Shown: positions 20,405 through 30,896, numbered from the stretch's first letter. The stretch: 64,000 bases of DNA from Brevibacillus_D fluminis_A (GCF_052072235.1 NZ_CM125436.1:614001-678000), one strand, 5' to 3'. A program made the numbers and translations. Notes: generated from the sequence alone by a model not told the origin.

Positions 20405-21945
20405 ATCAAAAAGTAGCGGTCATTGACATGGGGTCCAACACGATCCGCATGGTAATCTTTCAAATGAACGAGCTGACGTACCATTTGATTGACGACACGA
20501 AAGAGACTGTGAGACTGAGCGAAAATATGGGGCCAGAGCAGACGATTAAACCTGCGGCGATGGAGCGGGCATTATCTGCTCTGGCCCGTTTCATGAAAAT
20601 TTGCCGTTCGCGCAGCGTGGACACGATCATTCCGGTGGCCACGGCTGCTGTCCGGCAGGCGAAAAACCAGGCTGAGTACCTTGAACGTGTGAAACAGGAG
20701 ACACAGCTTGCGTTTCGCGTGCTGAGCGGCCATGAAGAAGGCTATTACGGGTTTCTCGGCGTCATCAACGGGCTGACGCAACCCGCGGGCTTCACGCTGG
20801 ATATCGGCGGAGGCAGCAGCGAGGTCACTTATTTTGCGGAGCGGCAATTGGCGAACACCGTCAGCATGCCATTCGGGGCATTGACGCTCACCGAACAGTT
20901 CCGCGACCCGGCTCCTGCAGGAGAAGGGAAACTTTTGCTTGCAGATATACGTCAGTATTTATATGGGGCGATTTCGTCCAATGAATGGATCGGCGACAAG
21001 ACAGGCGTTCCGTTGATCGGCTTGGGCGGAACCGTGCGCAACATTGCCCGCATCCACCGCGAATTGATTCAGTACCCGCTTGAAAGCGCCCATCAATATG
21101 TGATGACAAAAGCGCAGGTGGATGAGACGATGGCGTTCATCGCTCAGCTTTCCGTAAAAGAGCTGCAGGCGCTGCCAGGGTTGTCCAAAGACAGGGCGGA
21201 CATCATCGTGGCTGGCGGTTTGATCATTCAGACGCTGATGGAAGTGAGCGGTGCTCCCGAATTGATCATCAGCGGCAACGGTTTGCGCGAAGGGCTGTTT
21301 TTCGAGCATTACTACCAGGTTCATGGATCGGAAGCATTCGGCGATCCACTGGAGCTGGACGTGCAAAACACGATGCGCTATTACGGCGTACAGATCGAGC
21401 ATGCGAAACACGTGGCGCATCTCAGCGTCCGGCTGTTCGATGAGCTGGCGGCGATCCACGGCCTCGGTGAGCGGGAGCGGCTCCTGCTGCGAATCGCGGC
21501 ACACCTGCACAATGTCGGCGTAGCGGTCAGCTTTTACGAATGGCAAAAGCATACGTTCTATGTGCTGCTACATACCAAAATCGTCGGACTGACGCATCGG
21601 GAACGGTTGATGGTGGCATTGGTCGCCGCCCACCGGAGCAAAAAGAAAGTGCGGGAAATGACTGTGCCCTACCAGCAGCTGCTCCGTCCCGAGGATGAAG
21701 ACGTAATTGCCAAGCTGAGCGTCATTTTGATGATGGCGCGGGCGATGGACCGCTCGCTGTCCAGCCATATTCAGGATGTGAGCTGCGAACAGAAGGAAGG
21801 CAAGGTCAAGATCGTCGTGTACAGCGTCGATCCGGATATTCGTCTTGAATTGAAGGAAGCCGGCGAGCTGCAGCAAAAATTCGTGAAGGCATTCGGCTGC
21901 GAATACAGCCTGAAGACCAAATTGACGACGGATCGAAGGCAGTAG
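20395..21945 (+). CDS. Ppx/GppA family phosphatase
   Basis: 516 residues from ATG 20395 (GAGGG nine bases upstream); ATG 20386 is an alternative. Overlaps the lipoprotein stop by 10 bases, so the genes are coupled. Actin-like ATPase fold: phosphate-1 motif VAVIDMGSNTIRMVIF, phosphate-2 motif TLDIGGGSSEVTYF, and LIGLGGTVRNIARIH; an HD-like domain follows from about residue 320 (AHLHNVGVAVSF). Members hydrolyse polyphosphate or pppGpp; which of the two cannot be decided here. No ppk gene is adjacent. Confidence 0.92.
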   Translation: MGVNQKVAVIDMGSNTIRMVIFQMNELTYHLIDDTKETVRLSENMGPEQTIKPAAMERALSALARFMKICRSRSVDTIIPVATAAVRQAKNQAEYLERVKQETQLAFRVLSGHEEGYYGFLGVINGLTQPAGFTLDIGGGSSEVTYFAERQLANTVSMPFGALTLTEQFRDPAPAGEGKLLLADIRQYLYGAISSNEWIGDKTGVPLIGLGGTVRNIARIHRELIQYPLESAHQYVMTKAQVDETMAFIAQLSVKELQALPGLSKDRADIIVAGGLIIQTLMEVSGAPELIISGNGLREGLFFEHYYQVHGSEAFGDPLELDVQNTMRYYGVQIEHAKHVAHLSVRLFDELAAIHGLGERERLLLRIAAHLHNVGVAVSFYEWQKHTFYVLLHTKIVGLTHRERLMVALVAAHRSKKKVREMTVPYQQLLRPEDEDVIAKLSVILMMARAMDRSLSSHIQDVSCEQKEGKVKIVVYSVDPDIRLELKEAGELQQKFVKAFGCEYSLKTKLTTDRRQ

Positions 21946-22002
21946 GCTTCAACACGCGTTTTGCTGCACAACGCCAAGTATGGAAAAAAGGAGTTTTGCA
22001 TC

Positions 22003-23076
22003 ATGCATGCTGCATGGAAGCAGGCCGCGGCATTAGGCGCCGTATTACTTTTGACGCTGACGGGTACGGCTTGCTCTTTTTTGCCAGGAAAAACAAATGA
22101 GACGCCACAACCGGCGCAGCCCTCCATTTCGCCGATCGTGGCGGCGTCAGAAGATTATTATGCGAGCGTCGCGCCTTTTTCGCCCAATCAGACGCGCGGC
22201 ATGCTGGCGAACTATGGGTATCGGATCGATTTCAGCCATCTGGAGCTGGGGTTGACCGAGATCGCCCGCGAAACGTTTGCGCCTGACAAATACTTGTTTC
22301 AGGAAGGGCAGCAGCTGAAGCGCGAGCAGGTCAATGCGTGGATTTCGCGCAAAAAACAAAATCCGGAAGCGCTGAACCCTGAAAAAGGGCCGCGCACGTT
22401 GGTGCATATTTTGGAGCACGACTATTTGGAAAAGGACACGCGCAAGCTCGCAGGCATTGTGCTCGGCATCTCGCTGTCGCCGCTTTACCAGGACACATCC
22501 GGTGCCGAGAAGTCCTACAGCAGCGAGGAGCTGCGGACAAAAGGGCAGCAGCTGGCCGCGCAAATTTTGCCCAAGGTGAGAGCGGATAACCCCAACATTC
22601 CGATGGTGGTGGCCTTGTTCCAAGTGCCGGAGAAAAACTCATCGCTGGTTCCTGGCCATTTCATCATGTCGGGCACAGTCGGGGCGACGGATAGCTCCGT
22701 GTCCAAATGGGTGCCGATCAATGAGGAGTATTTCCTGTTTCCGAGCGATGCCGCGGAAAAAGCGCAGCCGCAAGTGTCGCTGCAATACGACAAGCTGCGC
22801 AAAAGCATTCAGTCGTATATCGGCGAATACATCGGCCTGACCGGACTTGGGCGGTTCAGCGGCGGTGAATTGAACGAGCTGACGATCACGGCGACCGCCG
22901 AGTACGATTCCCGTACGGTCGTGCTCCAATTCACCCAATATGCCGGCGGCCTGATCGATCAATTGTTTGATAAAAATGTACATGTGAACTTGTATGTGCA
23001 GTCGATGAACCAGCCGTTGGCCATCTATGTTCGCCCGGCAGAGGGCAAACCCTATATGCACATTTACCGCAAGTAA
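22003..23076 (+). CDS. camS: CamS-like sex-pheromone precursor lipoprotein
   Basis: 357 residues from ATG 22003, nine bases after AAAAGGAG. The signal peptide ends in LTGTAC. The mature protein resembles the CamS family (B. subtilis yerH position, downstream of ligA): ASEDYYASVAPFSPNQTRGML, LVHILEHDYLE and the long C-terminal half with SYIGEYIGLTGLGRF. It is anchored on the outer face of the membrane. In other Gram-positives the signal peptide is processed to a peptide pheromone; that role is not shown here. Confidence 0.88.
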   Translation: MHAAWKQAAALGAVLLLTLTGTACSFLPGKTNETPQPAQPSISPIVAASEDYYASVAPFSPNQTRGMLANYGYRIDFSHLELGLTEIARETFAPDKYLFQEGQQLKREQVNAWISRKKQNPEALNPEKGPRTLVHILEHDYLEKDTRKLAGIVLGISLSPLYQDTSGAEKSYSSEELRTKGQQLAAQILPKVRADNPNIPMVVALFQVPEKNSSLVPGHFIMSGTVGATDSSVSKWVPINEEYFLFPSDAAEKAQPQVSLQYDKLRKSIQSYIGEYIGLTGLGRFSGGELNELTITATAEYDSRTVVLQFTQYAGGLIDQLFDKNVHVNLYVQSMNQPLAIYVRPAEGKPYMHIYRK

Positions 23077-23084
23077 AGCAAAAT

Positions 23085-23140
23085 CATTTTGCACACATGT
23101 GCTTACATTTTGCACACGCTTATACACAAGTGTCACTTGT
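23085..23140. promoter_or_regulatory. Candidate activator sites upstream of rocA
   Basis: The 12-base direct repeat CATTTTGCACAC occurs at 23085-23096 and 23106-23117, exactly 21 bases apart (two helical turns), followed by a perfect 15-base palindrome ACAAGTGTCACTTGT at 23126-23140. They lie about 65-120 bases upstream of a σ54-type promoter, the usual position for an enhancer-binding activator such as RocR. The identity of the regulator is inferred. Confidence 0.6.
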
Positions 23141-23202
23141 ACATACAGTCTTCCTTGGTTTTGAATCGGGCACAATAGCATACACTATGGCTGCGAAATA
23201 GT

Positions 23203-23218
23203 TGGTATGATCCTTGCA
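23203..23218 (+). promoter_or_regulatory. σ54 (SigL) promoter of rocA
   Basis: TGGTAT-N5-TTGCA with GG at 23204-23205 and GC at 23216-23217 gives GG-N10-GC. σ54 control of arginine/proline catabolism genes by RocR-like activators is established in Bacillus. The element is 53 bases before the rocA start. Confidence 0.78.
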
Positions 23219-23270
23219 TTAGTATTTTGGCAAGCGTGCATTACGAAAGAATTGAGGAGGCGAACAACAA

Positions 23271-24818
23271 GTGCAACTTGAGTTCAAAAACGAACCGTTT
23301 ACCAATTTTCGACTGCCTGAGAATAAAGAAGCGTTCCAAAAAGCGTTAGACAAAGTGGAAAGCGAAATGGGTCGCGAGTACGACCTGATCATCGGTGGCG
23401 AGCGCATCAAAACCGACAAAAAATCCAAATCCATCAACCCATCCAACACTGCGCAAGTTGTAGGTGTTGTTTCCCAAGCAGACCAGGCGCTTGCTGAAAA
23501 AGCAATCCAGGTCGCATATGAGACGTTTGACAGCTGGAGAAAAGTAGAGCCGCAAGCTCGTTCCCGCTACCTGTTCAAAGCTGCTGCAATCCTGCGCCGC
23601 CGCAAGCATGAGTTCTCCGCCTGGCTCGTAAAAGAAGCAGGTAAAAGCTGGCCGGAAGCTGACGCTGACACAGCAGAAGCGATCGACTTCATGGAATACT
23701 ATGCGCATCAAATGGACAAATTGGCGCAACGCCACCCATTGACTCGCATTCCGGGCGAAGACAACGAATTGTACTACATCCCGTTGGGCGTAGGCATCGT
23801 GATCCCGCCTTGGAACTTCCCGCTGGCGATCATGGCTGGTATGACGACTGCAGCATTGGTTTGCGGTAACACTGTCGTTCTGAAACCAGCTTCCACCACG
23901 CCAATCATCGCTGCGAAATTCATGGAAATCCTGGAAGACGCAGGCGTACCTGCTGGTGTCGTGAACTTTGTTCCAGGCAGCGGCGGAGAAATCGGGGATT
24001 ACCTGGTTGAGCATCCGTTGACTCGCTTCATCAGCTTTACCGGTTCCCGCGACGTAGGTCTGCGCATCAACGAACTGGCTGCGAAACCTCGCAAAGGCCA
24101 AAAATGGATCAAGCGCCTCGTAGCTGAAATGGGCGGTAAAGACTCCATCATCGTTGACAACGACTGCGATCTGGAAGCGGCTGCCCAAGCGATCGTGGCT
24201 TCCGCATTCGGTTTCTCCGGTCAAAAATGCTCCGCTTGCTCCCGTGCAATCGTGCATCAAGACGTTTACGACCAAGTGCTCAACCGCGTAACCGAGCTGA
24301 CCAAAGCGCTGACTGTAGGCGATGTGGTGAATCCGGAATTCTACACAGGTCCTGTTGTTGACGACAAAGCATACAACAAAATCCTGGAATATATCGAGAT
24401 CGGCAAACAAGAAGGCAAGCTGATGGCTGGCGGCGAGAAAGGTCCGGAAGGCGGATACTTCATCAAGCCAACCGTTATCGCTGACCTTGATCCTGAAGCT
24501 CGCCTGATGCAAGAAGAAATCTTTGGACCGGTTGTTGGTTTCACCAAAGCAAAAGATTTCGACCATGCATTGGAAATCGGCAACAACACCGAGTACGGTT
24601 TGACTGGCTCCGTATTCAGCCGCAACCGCGCTCATCTGGAAAAAGCACGCTCCGAGTTCCACGTTGGTAACCTCTACTTCAACCGCAAGTGCACAGGCGC
24701 ACTGGTTGGCGTGCATCCGTTCGGCGGCTTCAACATGTCCGGTACGGATTCTAAAGCAGGCGGACCAGACTACCTCTTGCTGTTCACGCAAGCGAAATCT
24801 GTTTCCGAATTGCTGTAA
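23271..24818 (+). CDS. rocA: 1-pyrroline-5-carboxylate dehydrogenase
   Basis: 515 residues from GTG 23271, 11 bases after AGGAGG. Aldehyde dehydrogenase fold of the RocA/PruA class: [31 protein letters not shown], catalytic Glu in [11 protein letters not shown] and catalytic Cys in [14 protein letters not shown]-terminal EIFGPVVGF and [17 protein letters not shown]. It oxidises glutamate semialdehyde (P5C) to glutamate with NAD in proline and arginine breakdown. It has its own σ54-type promoter and terminator, so is monocistronic. The symbol could also be pruA. Confidence 0.96.
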   Translation: MQLEFKNEPFTNFRLPENKEAFQKALDKVESEMGREYDLIIGGERIKTDKKSKSINPSNTAQVVGVVSQADQALAEKAIQVAYETFDSWRKVEPQARSRYLFKAAAILRRRKHEFSAWLVKEAGKSWPEADADTAEAIDFMEYYAHQMDKLAQRHPLTRIPGEDNELYYIPLGVGIVIPPWNFPLAIMAGMTTAALVCGNTVVLKPASTTPIIAAKFMEILEDAGVPAGVVNFVPGSGGEIGDYLVEHPLTRFISFTGSRDVGLRINELAAKPRKGQKWIKRLVAEMGGKDSIIVDNDCDLEAAAQAIVASAFGFSGQKCSACSRAIVHQDVYDQVLNRVTELTKALTVGDVVNPEFYTGPVVDDKAYNKILEYIEIGKQEGKLMAGGEKGPEGGYFIKPTVIADLDPEARLMQEEIFGPVVGFTKAKDFDHALEIGNNTEYGLTGSVFSRNRAHLEKARSEFHVGNLYFNRKCTGALVGVHPFGGFNMSGTDSKAGGPDYLLLFTQAKSVSELL

Positions 24819-24836
24819 GCCGCATTTTTTCAAGCC

Positions 24837-24880
24837 GAAGCCATCTTTTCCGCGCAAGCGGGGGATGGCTTCTTTTCTTT
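24837..24880 (+). terminator. Terminator after rocA
   Basis: Stem GAAGCCATC (24837-24845) with GATGGCTTC (24864-24872) followed by a T-rich tail. Confidence 0.88.
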
Positions 24881-24952
24881 TCACCCACACTAAGGAAAAG
24901 AGCAGGTGCAAAAGGCAGGTGGAAGGCTACGGTTCTCATTACGTACCTCGTC

Positions 24953-25894
24953 GTGTGTTTGTCTGCATTTTTCCTTGTGTATCTTCTGATTCCGCTTTCT
25001 GTACGCATGGCGTGGCGGTTGCAACTGATCGACATGCCGGTCGGGCGCAAGGCGCATGTGAAGCCGATGCCGCTCTCCGGGGGAATTGCGATGTTCGGCG
25101 GGGTGGTGATCGTCGCGTTGCTGTATGCCGAGTGGGACCCGCTCGTCGCGGCTGTCCTCGGCGGAGGCTCACTCTTGGTCGGCGTGGGAGCGGTGGATGA
25201 TTGGTTCAAAGCCCAGCGCCGCGAATTTCCGGTGTCGCCGCGGCTGATCGTGCAAGGCTGTGCCGCGATTCTCGCGTTCGTGCTGGACATTCGCTTTCGT
25301 GGAATCAGCCTTGGCTGGTTCGGCGGGGATGAAGGGCAAATGGTCTTGTTTCCACTGTGGCTTTCATTCGTGGCGACGACCCTGTGGATTTTGGGATTGA
25401 CCAACATGATGAATTTCCTCGACGGAGCGGATGGATTGGCTGGCGGGGTGACGACGATCTCGGCGACCACGCTGTTTTTCATCGCCTGGCTGACCGGACA
25501 AAGCCAGACGGCGCTGATGGCAGCGATTTTGGCAGGCGCGACGCTGGCGTTTTTGCGCTTTAATTTTCATCCGGCACAGCTGTTCATGGGCGATGCGGGC
25601 TCGGCCTTTCTCGGCTATACGCTCGCCTTGCTTGGCCTGGAAGGCGCGATGAAAGGAGCGACGCTGGTCTCGCTCACCGTGACGGTGCTGGCGCTCGGGC
25701 TGCCCGTCGTCGATACGCTGCAGGTCATGGTCAGCAGGCTGCGAGCGGGCCTGCCCGTCTACAAGGCAGATCGCCGCCACGTTCACCACCGCTTGCTGTC
25801 AAAAGGGCTGACGACGCGTCAAACGGTCGTTGTGCTGTATGTGGTCAGCTTCCTGTTTTCCCTGACATCGGTATGCCTGTTTTTGTTTTTATAA
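24953..25894 (+). CDS. MraY/WecA/TagO-type polyprenyl-phosphate sugar-phosphate transferase
   Basis: About 313 residues with some ten membrane helices. Motifs of the family: GRKAHVKPMPLSGGIAMFGG (loop 1), GAVDDWF (catalytic DD region), MMNFLDGADGLAGG, FMGDAGSAFLGYTLALL and the C-terminal DRRHVHHRLLSKG. It transfers a sugar-phosphate (often GlcNAc-1-P) to undecaprenyl phosphate for wall teichoic acid or polysaccharide. GTG 24953 cuts into the first helix and has no good ribosome-binding site; the frame stays open upstream (VLITYLVV...) but without a standard start, so the true start is uncertain. Confidence 0.88.
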   Translation: MCLSAFFLVYLLIPLSVRMAWRLQLIDMPVGRKAHVKPMPLSGGIAMFGGVVIVALLYAEWDPLVAAVLGGGSLLVGVGAVDDWFKAQRREFPVSPRLIVQGCAAILAFVLDIRFRGISLGWFGGDEGQMVLFPLWLSFVATTLWILGLTNMMNFLDGADGLAGGVTTISATTLFFIAWLTGQSQTALMAAILAGATLAFLRFNFHPAQLFMGDAGSAFLGYTLALLGLEGAMKGATLVSLTVTVLALGLPVVDTLQVMVSRLRAGLPVYKADRRHVHHRLLSKGLTTRQTVVVLYVVSFLFSLTSVCLFLFL

Positions 25895-26014
25895 AGTGGC
25901 TTTCCCCAGCTGTTTTTTGCATGTCTGAATTGCTCCGCTTCGTGGATAGTGATAGAGTAAGGGATATGTATACACTGGAAATAAACCCGGAGTTCTACGA
26001 TAAGGAGTTACAAG

Positions 26015-26857
26015 ATGCGTAAAGGTTTGCTTGGAAAGATCATTCATCGCCTGCCTCAAAACGCGATGTCGAGGACGATGGGCAAAATCACTGCTTCCCG
26101 CTTCAGCCGTCTGGCGATCCGCCGGTATGTCCATCACTACAAGATCGATCTCGATGTAGTGGAAAAGCCTGTCGGCGAGTATCGGACGTTGAAGGAGTTT
26201 TTTGCGCGCCGGCTCAAGCCAGCGGCTCGTCCGGTCGCGACGGCCCCGGGAGCGATTGTCAGTCCGGTGGACGGCAAAGTGTCGCAGCTTGGCGACATCA
26301 AGCACGGGACTTTGATACAAGCCAAGGGGAAAGAGTATAGCGTTGCCGAGCTTTTGGGCGATCATGAGGAGCTGGCGCGCCGTTTTTATGGCGGCAAGTT
26401 CATCACGATCTATTTGAGTCCGCGCGACTATCACCGCATCCATATGCCGGTTGACGGCACGCTTGAGCAATATACGTATTTGCCAGGAAGGCTGTATCCG
26501 GTCAATGACATCGGGGTGCAGCAAGTGGACAGCCTGTTTGCCCGCAATGAACGTCTGATCACGTTCGTGAAAAGCGAGGAAGCTGGCTGTGTGGCCGTCG
26601 TCAAGGTAGGCGCTTTGTTTGTGGGAAGCGTTAAAGTAACATATAATCGGGCGACGACCAATGTGAAGCATGGGCGCGTTCACAATGAACAAATCGCCGG
26701 ACACCCGCACCTTGCCAAAGGGCAGGAGCTGGGCTGGTTCGAGTTCGGCTCCACGGTCATCTTGCTGTTTGAAAAAGGGCGCATGGACTGGGTTCCCGGC
26801 CTGCGCGAAGGCAGCGTCCTGCAGATGGGGCAGCAGCTGGGCCAAATTGACGAGTAA
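26015..26857 (+). CDS. psd: Phosphatidylserine decarboxylase
   Basis: 280 residues from ATG 26015 with AAGGAG upstream. Core motifs: EYRTLKEFFARRLKP, IVSPVDGKVSQLG, YLSPRDYHRIHMPVDG and the self-cleavage site FGST (WFEFGSTVILLFEKG), a variant of the usual LGST at which Ser becomes the pyruvoyl group. It makes phosphatidylethanolamine at the membrane. It is followed by gatC after 54 bases on the same strand. Confidence 0.95.
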   Translation: MRKGLLGKIIHRLPQNAMSRTMGKITASRFSRLAIRRYVHHYKIDLDVVEKPVGEYRTLKEFFARRLKPAARPVATAPGAIVSPVDGKVSQLGDIKHGTLIQAKGKEYSVAELLGDHEELARRFYGGKFITIYLSPRDYHRIHMPVDGTLEQYTYLPGRLYPVNDIGVQQVDSLFARNERLITFVKSEEAGCVAVVKVGALFVGSVKVTYNRATTNVKHGRVHNEQIAGHPHLAKGQELGWFEFGSTVILLFEKGRMDWVPGLREGSVLQMGQQLGQIDE

Positions 26858-26911
26858 GAAGAGATTCAGGTATCATCAAGGATATGTGGCAAGTTTCGGA
26901 GGTGGAGAGAA

Positions 26912-27202
26912 ATGAGCGCGATTACGCGTGAGCAAGTGGAGCATGTAGCCAATCTGGCGCGCCTGCAGCTGACAGAGGAAGAGGCGGAGCGTTACACGAA
27001 AGATTTGAACGCCATTTTGGATTTTGCGGCAAAATTGAACGAACTGGACACATCAAACGTAGAGGCGACCAGCCATGCGACCGATGTGAAAAATGTGATG
27101 CGTGAAGATGTGAACCGTCCTTCCGTTTCACCGGAGACGGCGCTTAAAAATGCGCCAGAGCAAGATGAAGGCCAGTTTAAAGTGCCGGCTGTGTTTGAAT
27201 AA
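26912..27202 (+). CDS. gatC: Glutamyl-tRNA(Gln)/Asp-tRNA(Asn) amidotransferase subunit C
   Basis: 96 residues, typical length. The N-terminal segment [33 protein letters not shown] is diagnostic; the C-terminal belt wraps GatA ([34 protein letters not shown]). Start follows GGAGGTGGAGAG. It is first in gatC-gatA-gatB, 11 bases before gatA. Confidence 0.96.
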   Translation: MSAITREQVEHVANLARLQLTEEEAERYTKDLNAILDFAAKLNELDTSNVEATSHATDVKNVMREDVNRPSVSPETALKNAPEQDEGQFKVPAVFE

Positions 27203-27213
27203 GGAAGGAGGAT

Positions 27214-28692
27214 ATGAGCGTGTCTTTGTTTGATAAGCGATTGTCAGAAATACATAGCGATCTGCGCAGCAAAACCATTTCCGTAAGCGATCTGGTGGAA
27301 GCGTCGTTGAAGCAGATCAGCGAAACGGATGGCGAGATCAAAGCGACGATTTCCGTCGATGAGGAATATGCGCGCAAGCAGGCGAAAGCGCTGGACGAGC
27401 GCCTGGCAAAGCCGGGCGAGGAGCTGGGGCTTTTGTTTGGTTTGCCAGCGGGCGTGAAGGACAATATCGTCACGGAAGGTTTGCGCACCACATGTGCGAG
27501 CAAATTTTTGGCCAACTACGATCCGATTTATGATGGGACGGTCAGCAAAAAGCTGAAAGCGGCTGATGCGGTGATCGTGTCCAAGCTGAACATGGACGAA
27601 TTCGCCATGGGCGGCTCCAACGAAAACTCCGGCTTCTATCCGGCGAAAAACCCGTGGAACACCGAGTATGTTCCGGGCGGCTCCAGCGGCGGTTCTGCGG
27701 CAGCGATGGCTGCGCGCCAGTTCTTCTTTACGCTGGGCTCCGATACAGGCGGATCGATCCGCCAACCAGCAGCATTTTGCGGCGTCGTCGGCTTGAAGCC
27801 AACGTACGGTCGCGTCTCCCGCTTCGGTCTGGTCGCATTCGCGTCCTCCTTAGACCAAATCGGGCCGATCACCAAAAACGTCGAGGATTCCGCGTATGTG
27901 CTGCAAGCGATCGCGGGTCACGATCCATTCGACTCGACTTCCGCCAATGTGGACGTGCCTGACTACCTGTCCGCTTTGACCGGCGATGTAAAAGGACTGC
28001 GCATCGGCGTACCGAAAGAGCTGATCGGCGAAGGCATCGATCCAGAGGTGCGCGAAGCGGTGCTGGCCGCATTGAAGCAGTTGGAGGGCATGGGCGCTAC
28101 CTGGGCGGAAGTTTCGATGCCGCACACCGAGTACGCGGTGCCAGCGTATTATCTCCTGTCTTCTTCCGAGGCGTCGTCCAACCTCGCGCGCTTTGACGGC
28201 GTGCGCTACGGCGTGAGAGCGGACAATGCGGAAAACTTGATCGAGCTGTACAAAGAATCCCGCAGCCAAGGCTTCGGACCGGAAGTAAAACGCCGCATCA
28301 TGCTCGGCACGTACGCGCTGTCGTCCGGCTACTATGATGCATATTACAAAAAAGCGCAGCAAGTGCGCACGCTGATCATCAACGACTTCAAAGAAGTGTT
28401 CAGCCAATTTGACGTTATTTTGCACCCGACCACGCCGACGACCGCGTTCAAAATCGGGGACAAAGTCGATGATCCGGTCAAAATGTATCTGGAAGACATT
28501 TGTACCGTTCCCGTCAACCTCGCAGGCCTGCCGGCGATCAGCGTGCCGTGCGGACTGGCTTCAAATGGAATGCCGATCGGTCTGCAAATCGTCGGCAAAA
28601 CGTTTGATGAAGCAACCATTTTGCGCGTTGCGCATGCTTATGAACAGGCGACGAGCCATCATCTGCGCAAGCCGGAACTGGTGAGGGGGTAA
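27214..28692 (+). CDS. gatA: Aspartyl/glutamyl-tRNA amidotransferase subunit A
   Basis: 492 residues from ATG 27214 after AAGGAAGGAGG. Amidase-signature enzyme: catalytic Lys in [28 protein letters not shown] with cis-Ser, and [16 protein letters not shown] with the nucleophile Ser. It releases ammonia from glutamine for transfer to Glu-tRNA(Gln) or Asp-tRNA(Asn). It sits between gatC and gatB. Confidence 0.97.
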   Translation: MSVSLFDKRLSEIHSDLRSKTISVSDLVEASLKQISETDGEIKATISVDEEYARKQAKALDERLAKPGEELGLLFGLPAGVKDNIVTEGLRTTCASKFLANYDPIYDGTVSKKLKAADAVIVSKLNMDEFAMGGSNENSGFYPAKNPWNTEYVPGGSSGGSAAAMAARQFFFTLGSDTGGSIRQPAAFCGVVGLKPTYGRVSRFGLVAFASSLDQIGPITKNVEDSAYVLQAIAGHDPFDSTSANVDVPDYLSALTGDVKGLRIGVPKELIGEGIDPEVREAVLAALKQLEGMGATWAEVSMPHTEYAVPAYYLLSSSEASSNLARFDGVRYGVRADNAENLIELYKESRSQGFGPEVKRRIMLGTYALSSGYYDAYYKKAQQVRTLIINDFKEVFSQFDVILHPTTPTTAFKIGDKVDDPVKMYLEDICTVPVNLAGLPAISVPCGLASNGMPIGLQIVGKTFDEATILRVAHAYEQATSHHLRKPELVRG

Positions 28693-28697
28693 GCGAG

Positions 28698-30134
28698 ATG
28701 AGCAAGTACGAAACCGTCATCGGCTTGGAGGTCCACGCCGAGCTTTCGACCAACAGTAAAATTTTCTGCGGCTGCAAAACCGAATTCGGAGCGCCGCCGA
28801 ACACCCATACATGCCCGATCTGCTTGGGCCATCCAGGCGTATTGCCGGTGACCAACAAGCAGGCGGTAGAATTCGCGATGAAGGCAGCGCTTGCGCTGAA
28901 TTGCGAAATTTCCCGCGAAACCAAGTTTGACCGCAAAAACTATTTTTACCCGGATTCGCCGAAAGCGTATCAAATCTCCCAATTCGATCAGCCGATCGGC
29001 ATGAACGGCTGGATCGACATCGAGGTGAACGGCGAGACCAAACGCATCGGGATCACCCGTCTGCATTTGGAGGAAGATGCGGGCAAGCTGACGCACACCG
29101 ATTTCGGCGGCGGCTCGCTGGTTGACTTCAACCGTGTCGGCGTACCGCTGGTGGAGATCGTCTCCGAGCCGGATTTGCGCTCGCCGGAAGAAGCGAAAGC
29201 GTATTTGGAAAAGCTCAAAGCGATCATCCAGTACACGGAGGTTTCCGATGTGCGCATGGAACAAGGCTCGCTGCGCTGCGATGCCAACGTCTCCATCCGT
29301 CCGGTTGGGCAGAAAGAATTCGGCACCAAAACCGAATTGAAAAACATGAACAGCTTCCGCAACGTGCAAGTGGGGCTGGAATACGAAGTGGCGCGCCAAA
29401 TCGAGGTCGTTTCCGCAGGCGGCAAAATCACGCAGGAAACCAGACGCTGGGATGAAGCGGGCAAGAAGACGATTTCCATGCGTTCCAAAGAGGAAGCGCA
29501 CGACTATCGCTACTTCCCGGACCCGGATTTGGTGAAGATGCAGATTTCCGAGGAATGGATCGAAGCGGTTCGCGCGACGATTCCGGAATTGCCGGATGCG
29601 CGCCGCGAGCGCTACATGAAGGAATTCGGCCTGTCCGGCGACGATGCGTACGTCATCACGCTGACCAAGGATTCCGCTGATTTCTACGATGCGGCGACCA
29701 AAACCGGCGCCGATCCAAAAAGCGTGGCCAACTGGCTGATGGGCGATCTGTTCGGCTACCTGAACGCCAACAACCTGGAGCTGAAAGACGTCAAAATCAC
29801 GCCGCATGGCTTGGGCGAAATGATCAACCTGATTGAAAAAGGCACGATCTCCACGAAGATCGCCAAAACCGTGTTCAAGGAAATGGTCGAGACCGGCAAA
29901 GAGCCAGCCAAGATTGTCGAAGAGCAAGGCTTGGTGCAAATCAGCGATGAAGGCGAGCTGAAGCGCATCGTAAGCGACGTGATCGCCGCCAACCCGCAGT
30001 CGGTTGAAGACTACAAGGCAGGCAAGAAGCAGTCGATCGGCTTTTTGGTCGGCCAAGTGATGAAACAGACAAAAGGGAAAGCCAACCCGCCGATGGTGAA
30101 CAAGTTGTTGACCGAAGTGCTTGAATCCTTATAA
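28698..30134 (+). CDS. gatB: Aspartyl/glutamyl-tRNA amidotransferase subunit B
   Basis: 478 residues. N-terminal catalytic cradle with [20 protein letters not shown], zinc-binding cysteines CGC and CPIC, and [12 protein letters not shown]; the C-terminal YqeY/tail domain ([29 protein letters not shown]) binds tRNA. It activates Glu-tRNA(Gln) by phosphorylation and transfers ammonia. It starts five bases after the gatA stop. Confidence 0.97.
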   Translation: MSKYETVIGLEVHAELSTNSKIFCGCKTEFGAPPNTHTCPICLGHPGVLPVTNKQAVEFAMKAALALNCEISRETKFDRKNYFYPDSPKAYQISQFDQPIGMNGWIDIEVNGETKRIGITRLHLEEDAGKLTHTDFGGGSLVDFNRVGVPLVEIVSEPDLRSPEEAKAYLEKLKAIIQYTEVSDVRMEQGSLRCDANVSIRPVGQKEFGTKTELKNMNSFRNVQVGLEYEVARQIEVVSAGGKITQETRRWDEAGKKTISMRSKEEAHDYRYFPDPDLVKMQISEEWIEAVRATIPELPDARRERYMKEFGLSGDDAYVITLTKDSADFYDAATKTGADPKSVANWLMGDLFGYLNANNLELKDVKITPHGLGEMINLIEKGTISTKIAKTVFKEMVETGKEPAKIVEEQGLVQISDEGELKRIVSDVIAANPQSVEDYKAGKKQSIGFLVGQVMKQTKGKANPPMVNKLLTEVLESL

Positions 30135-30158
30135 ATCGTTTTGAAGGGGAGCTTAACG

Positions 30159-30506
30159 ATGAACATTCTGTCCGTAACAGGCGAGCAGGTTCCTGCCGGC
30201 AAAGGCGGCTCGCCGTCCGACACGTTCGACCGTTCCATCGTCACCTATCAGGCGGGGGATGCGACGAAAAGCCTGACGGTCACCTATTGCCGTTATTTCG
30301 GCAAAGCGCTGGCCGAGCAAGGAATTTATGACCAGGAGCAGGAAGGTGTTCCGGTCAATCGAATTGCCGCGATATTGTTTTTGGAGCAGAACCCCGACAC
30401 CAAAGAAGGACGCCAGTATTACAACGAAACGGCCGCATTTCTCAAGCTGTTCGAAGGATTTTCGCTGGCGCAGTTCAAGCAGAAGTATGGCGCGGTGCTT
30501 TCATAG
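30159..30506 (+). CDS. Small unknown protein after gatB
   Basis: 115 residues from ATG 30159, about 10 bases after AAGGGGAG; an in-frame start at 30141 is less likely. The chain is soluble and mixed alpha/beta, with VTYCRYFGKALAEQGIYDQEQEG and a C-terminal FEGFSLAQFKQKYG. I do not recognise the family. It lies 24 bases after gatB and before a strong terminator, so it is probably the last gene of the gat operon. Confidence 0.65.
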   Translation: MNILSVTGEQVPAGKGGSPSDTFDRSIVTYQAGDATKSLTVTYCRYFGKALAEQGIYDQEQEGVPVNRIAAILFLEQNPDTKEGRQYYNETAAFLKLFEGFSLAQFKQKYGAVLS

Positions 30507-30778
30507 AGCTGTGAATCAAAACAAAAATTCCGCTTGTGCGGAAGTAGGAAAAAAGCTGTCAGGACGATCCTGGCAGCTTTTTTACGTGCTGTTGGCACTT
30601 CTGTTAGGACTTGCCAAGTAGCCTTGCCCTCCGCAACCAAAATACTTTTCTCCGTCTTATCGATGACCAAGCCTTCAAAGTCGGAAGGACGCTTTTCCCC
30701 ACCCGAGCAACCGACCGCAAAGCAGAGGAGAGCGGAGCATACCAGCAGCATCAGAAATCGGACCGTTTTGCTTTGCAA
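30419..30778 (-). pseudogene. Truncated DUF3221-like lipoprotein
   Basis: Starts at TTG 30778 (AAAGGAG eight bases upstream; GTG 30787 also in frame). The signal peptide ends in a lipobox FAVGC, followed by EGLVIDKTEKSILVAEG, which resembles the start of DUF3221 proteins. After about 60 residues the frame runs into the terminator hairpin and then antisense into the gat-operon gene, giving an unrelated tail. The gene has therefore lost its C-terminal half. Confidence 0.55.
30549..30586. terminator. Strong bidirectional terminator
   Basis: 16-bp stem with one G-T pair (30549-30564 with 30568-30583), A-run before and T-run after, at the end of the gat transcript. It also lies inside the 3' part of the minus-strand lipoprotein remnant. 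Confidence 0.88.
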
Positions 30779-30896
30779 CGGGATCACTCCTTTATCGTTT
30801 CGACGAGAAAGGAGTGGGGATGTTTCTCTGATAGGAATTCATTTCCTTTCGTTTTATTTTATTTTCATACAAGATTTTTCCCTTCATTTCATCTGC

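Noticed and set aside
28659..30056. 465-residue minus-strand frame opposite gatB
   Set aside because: Antisense shadow of gatB; no motifs, no ribosome-binding site.
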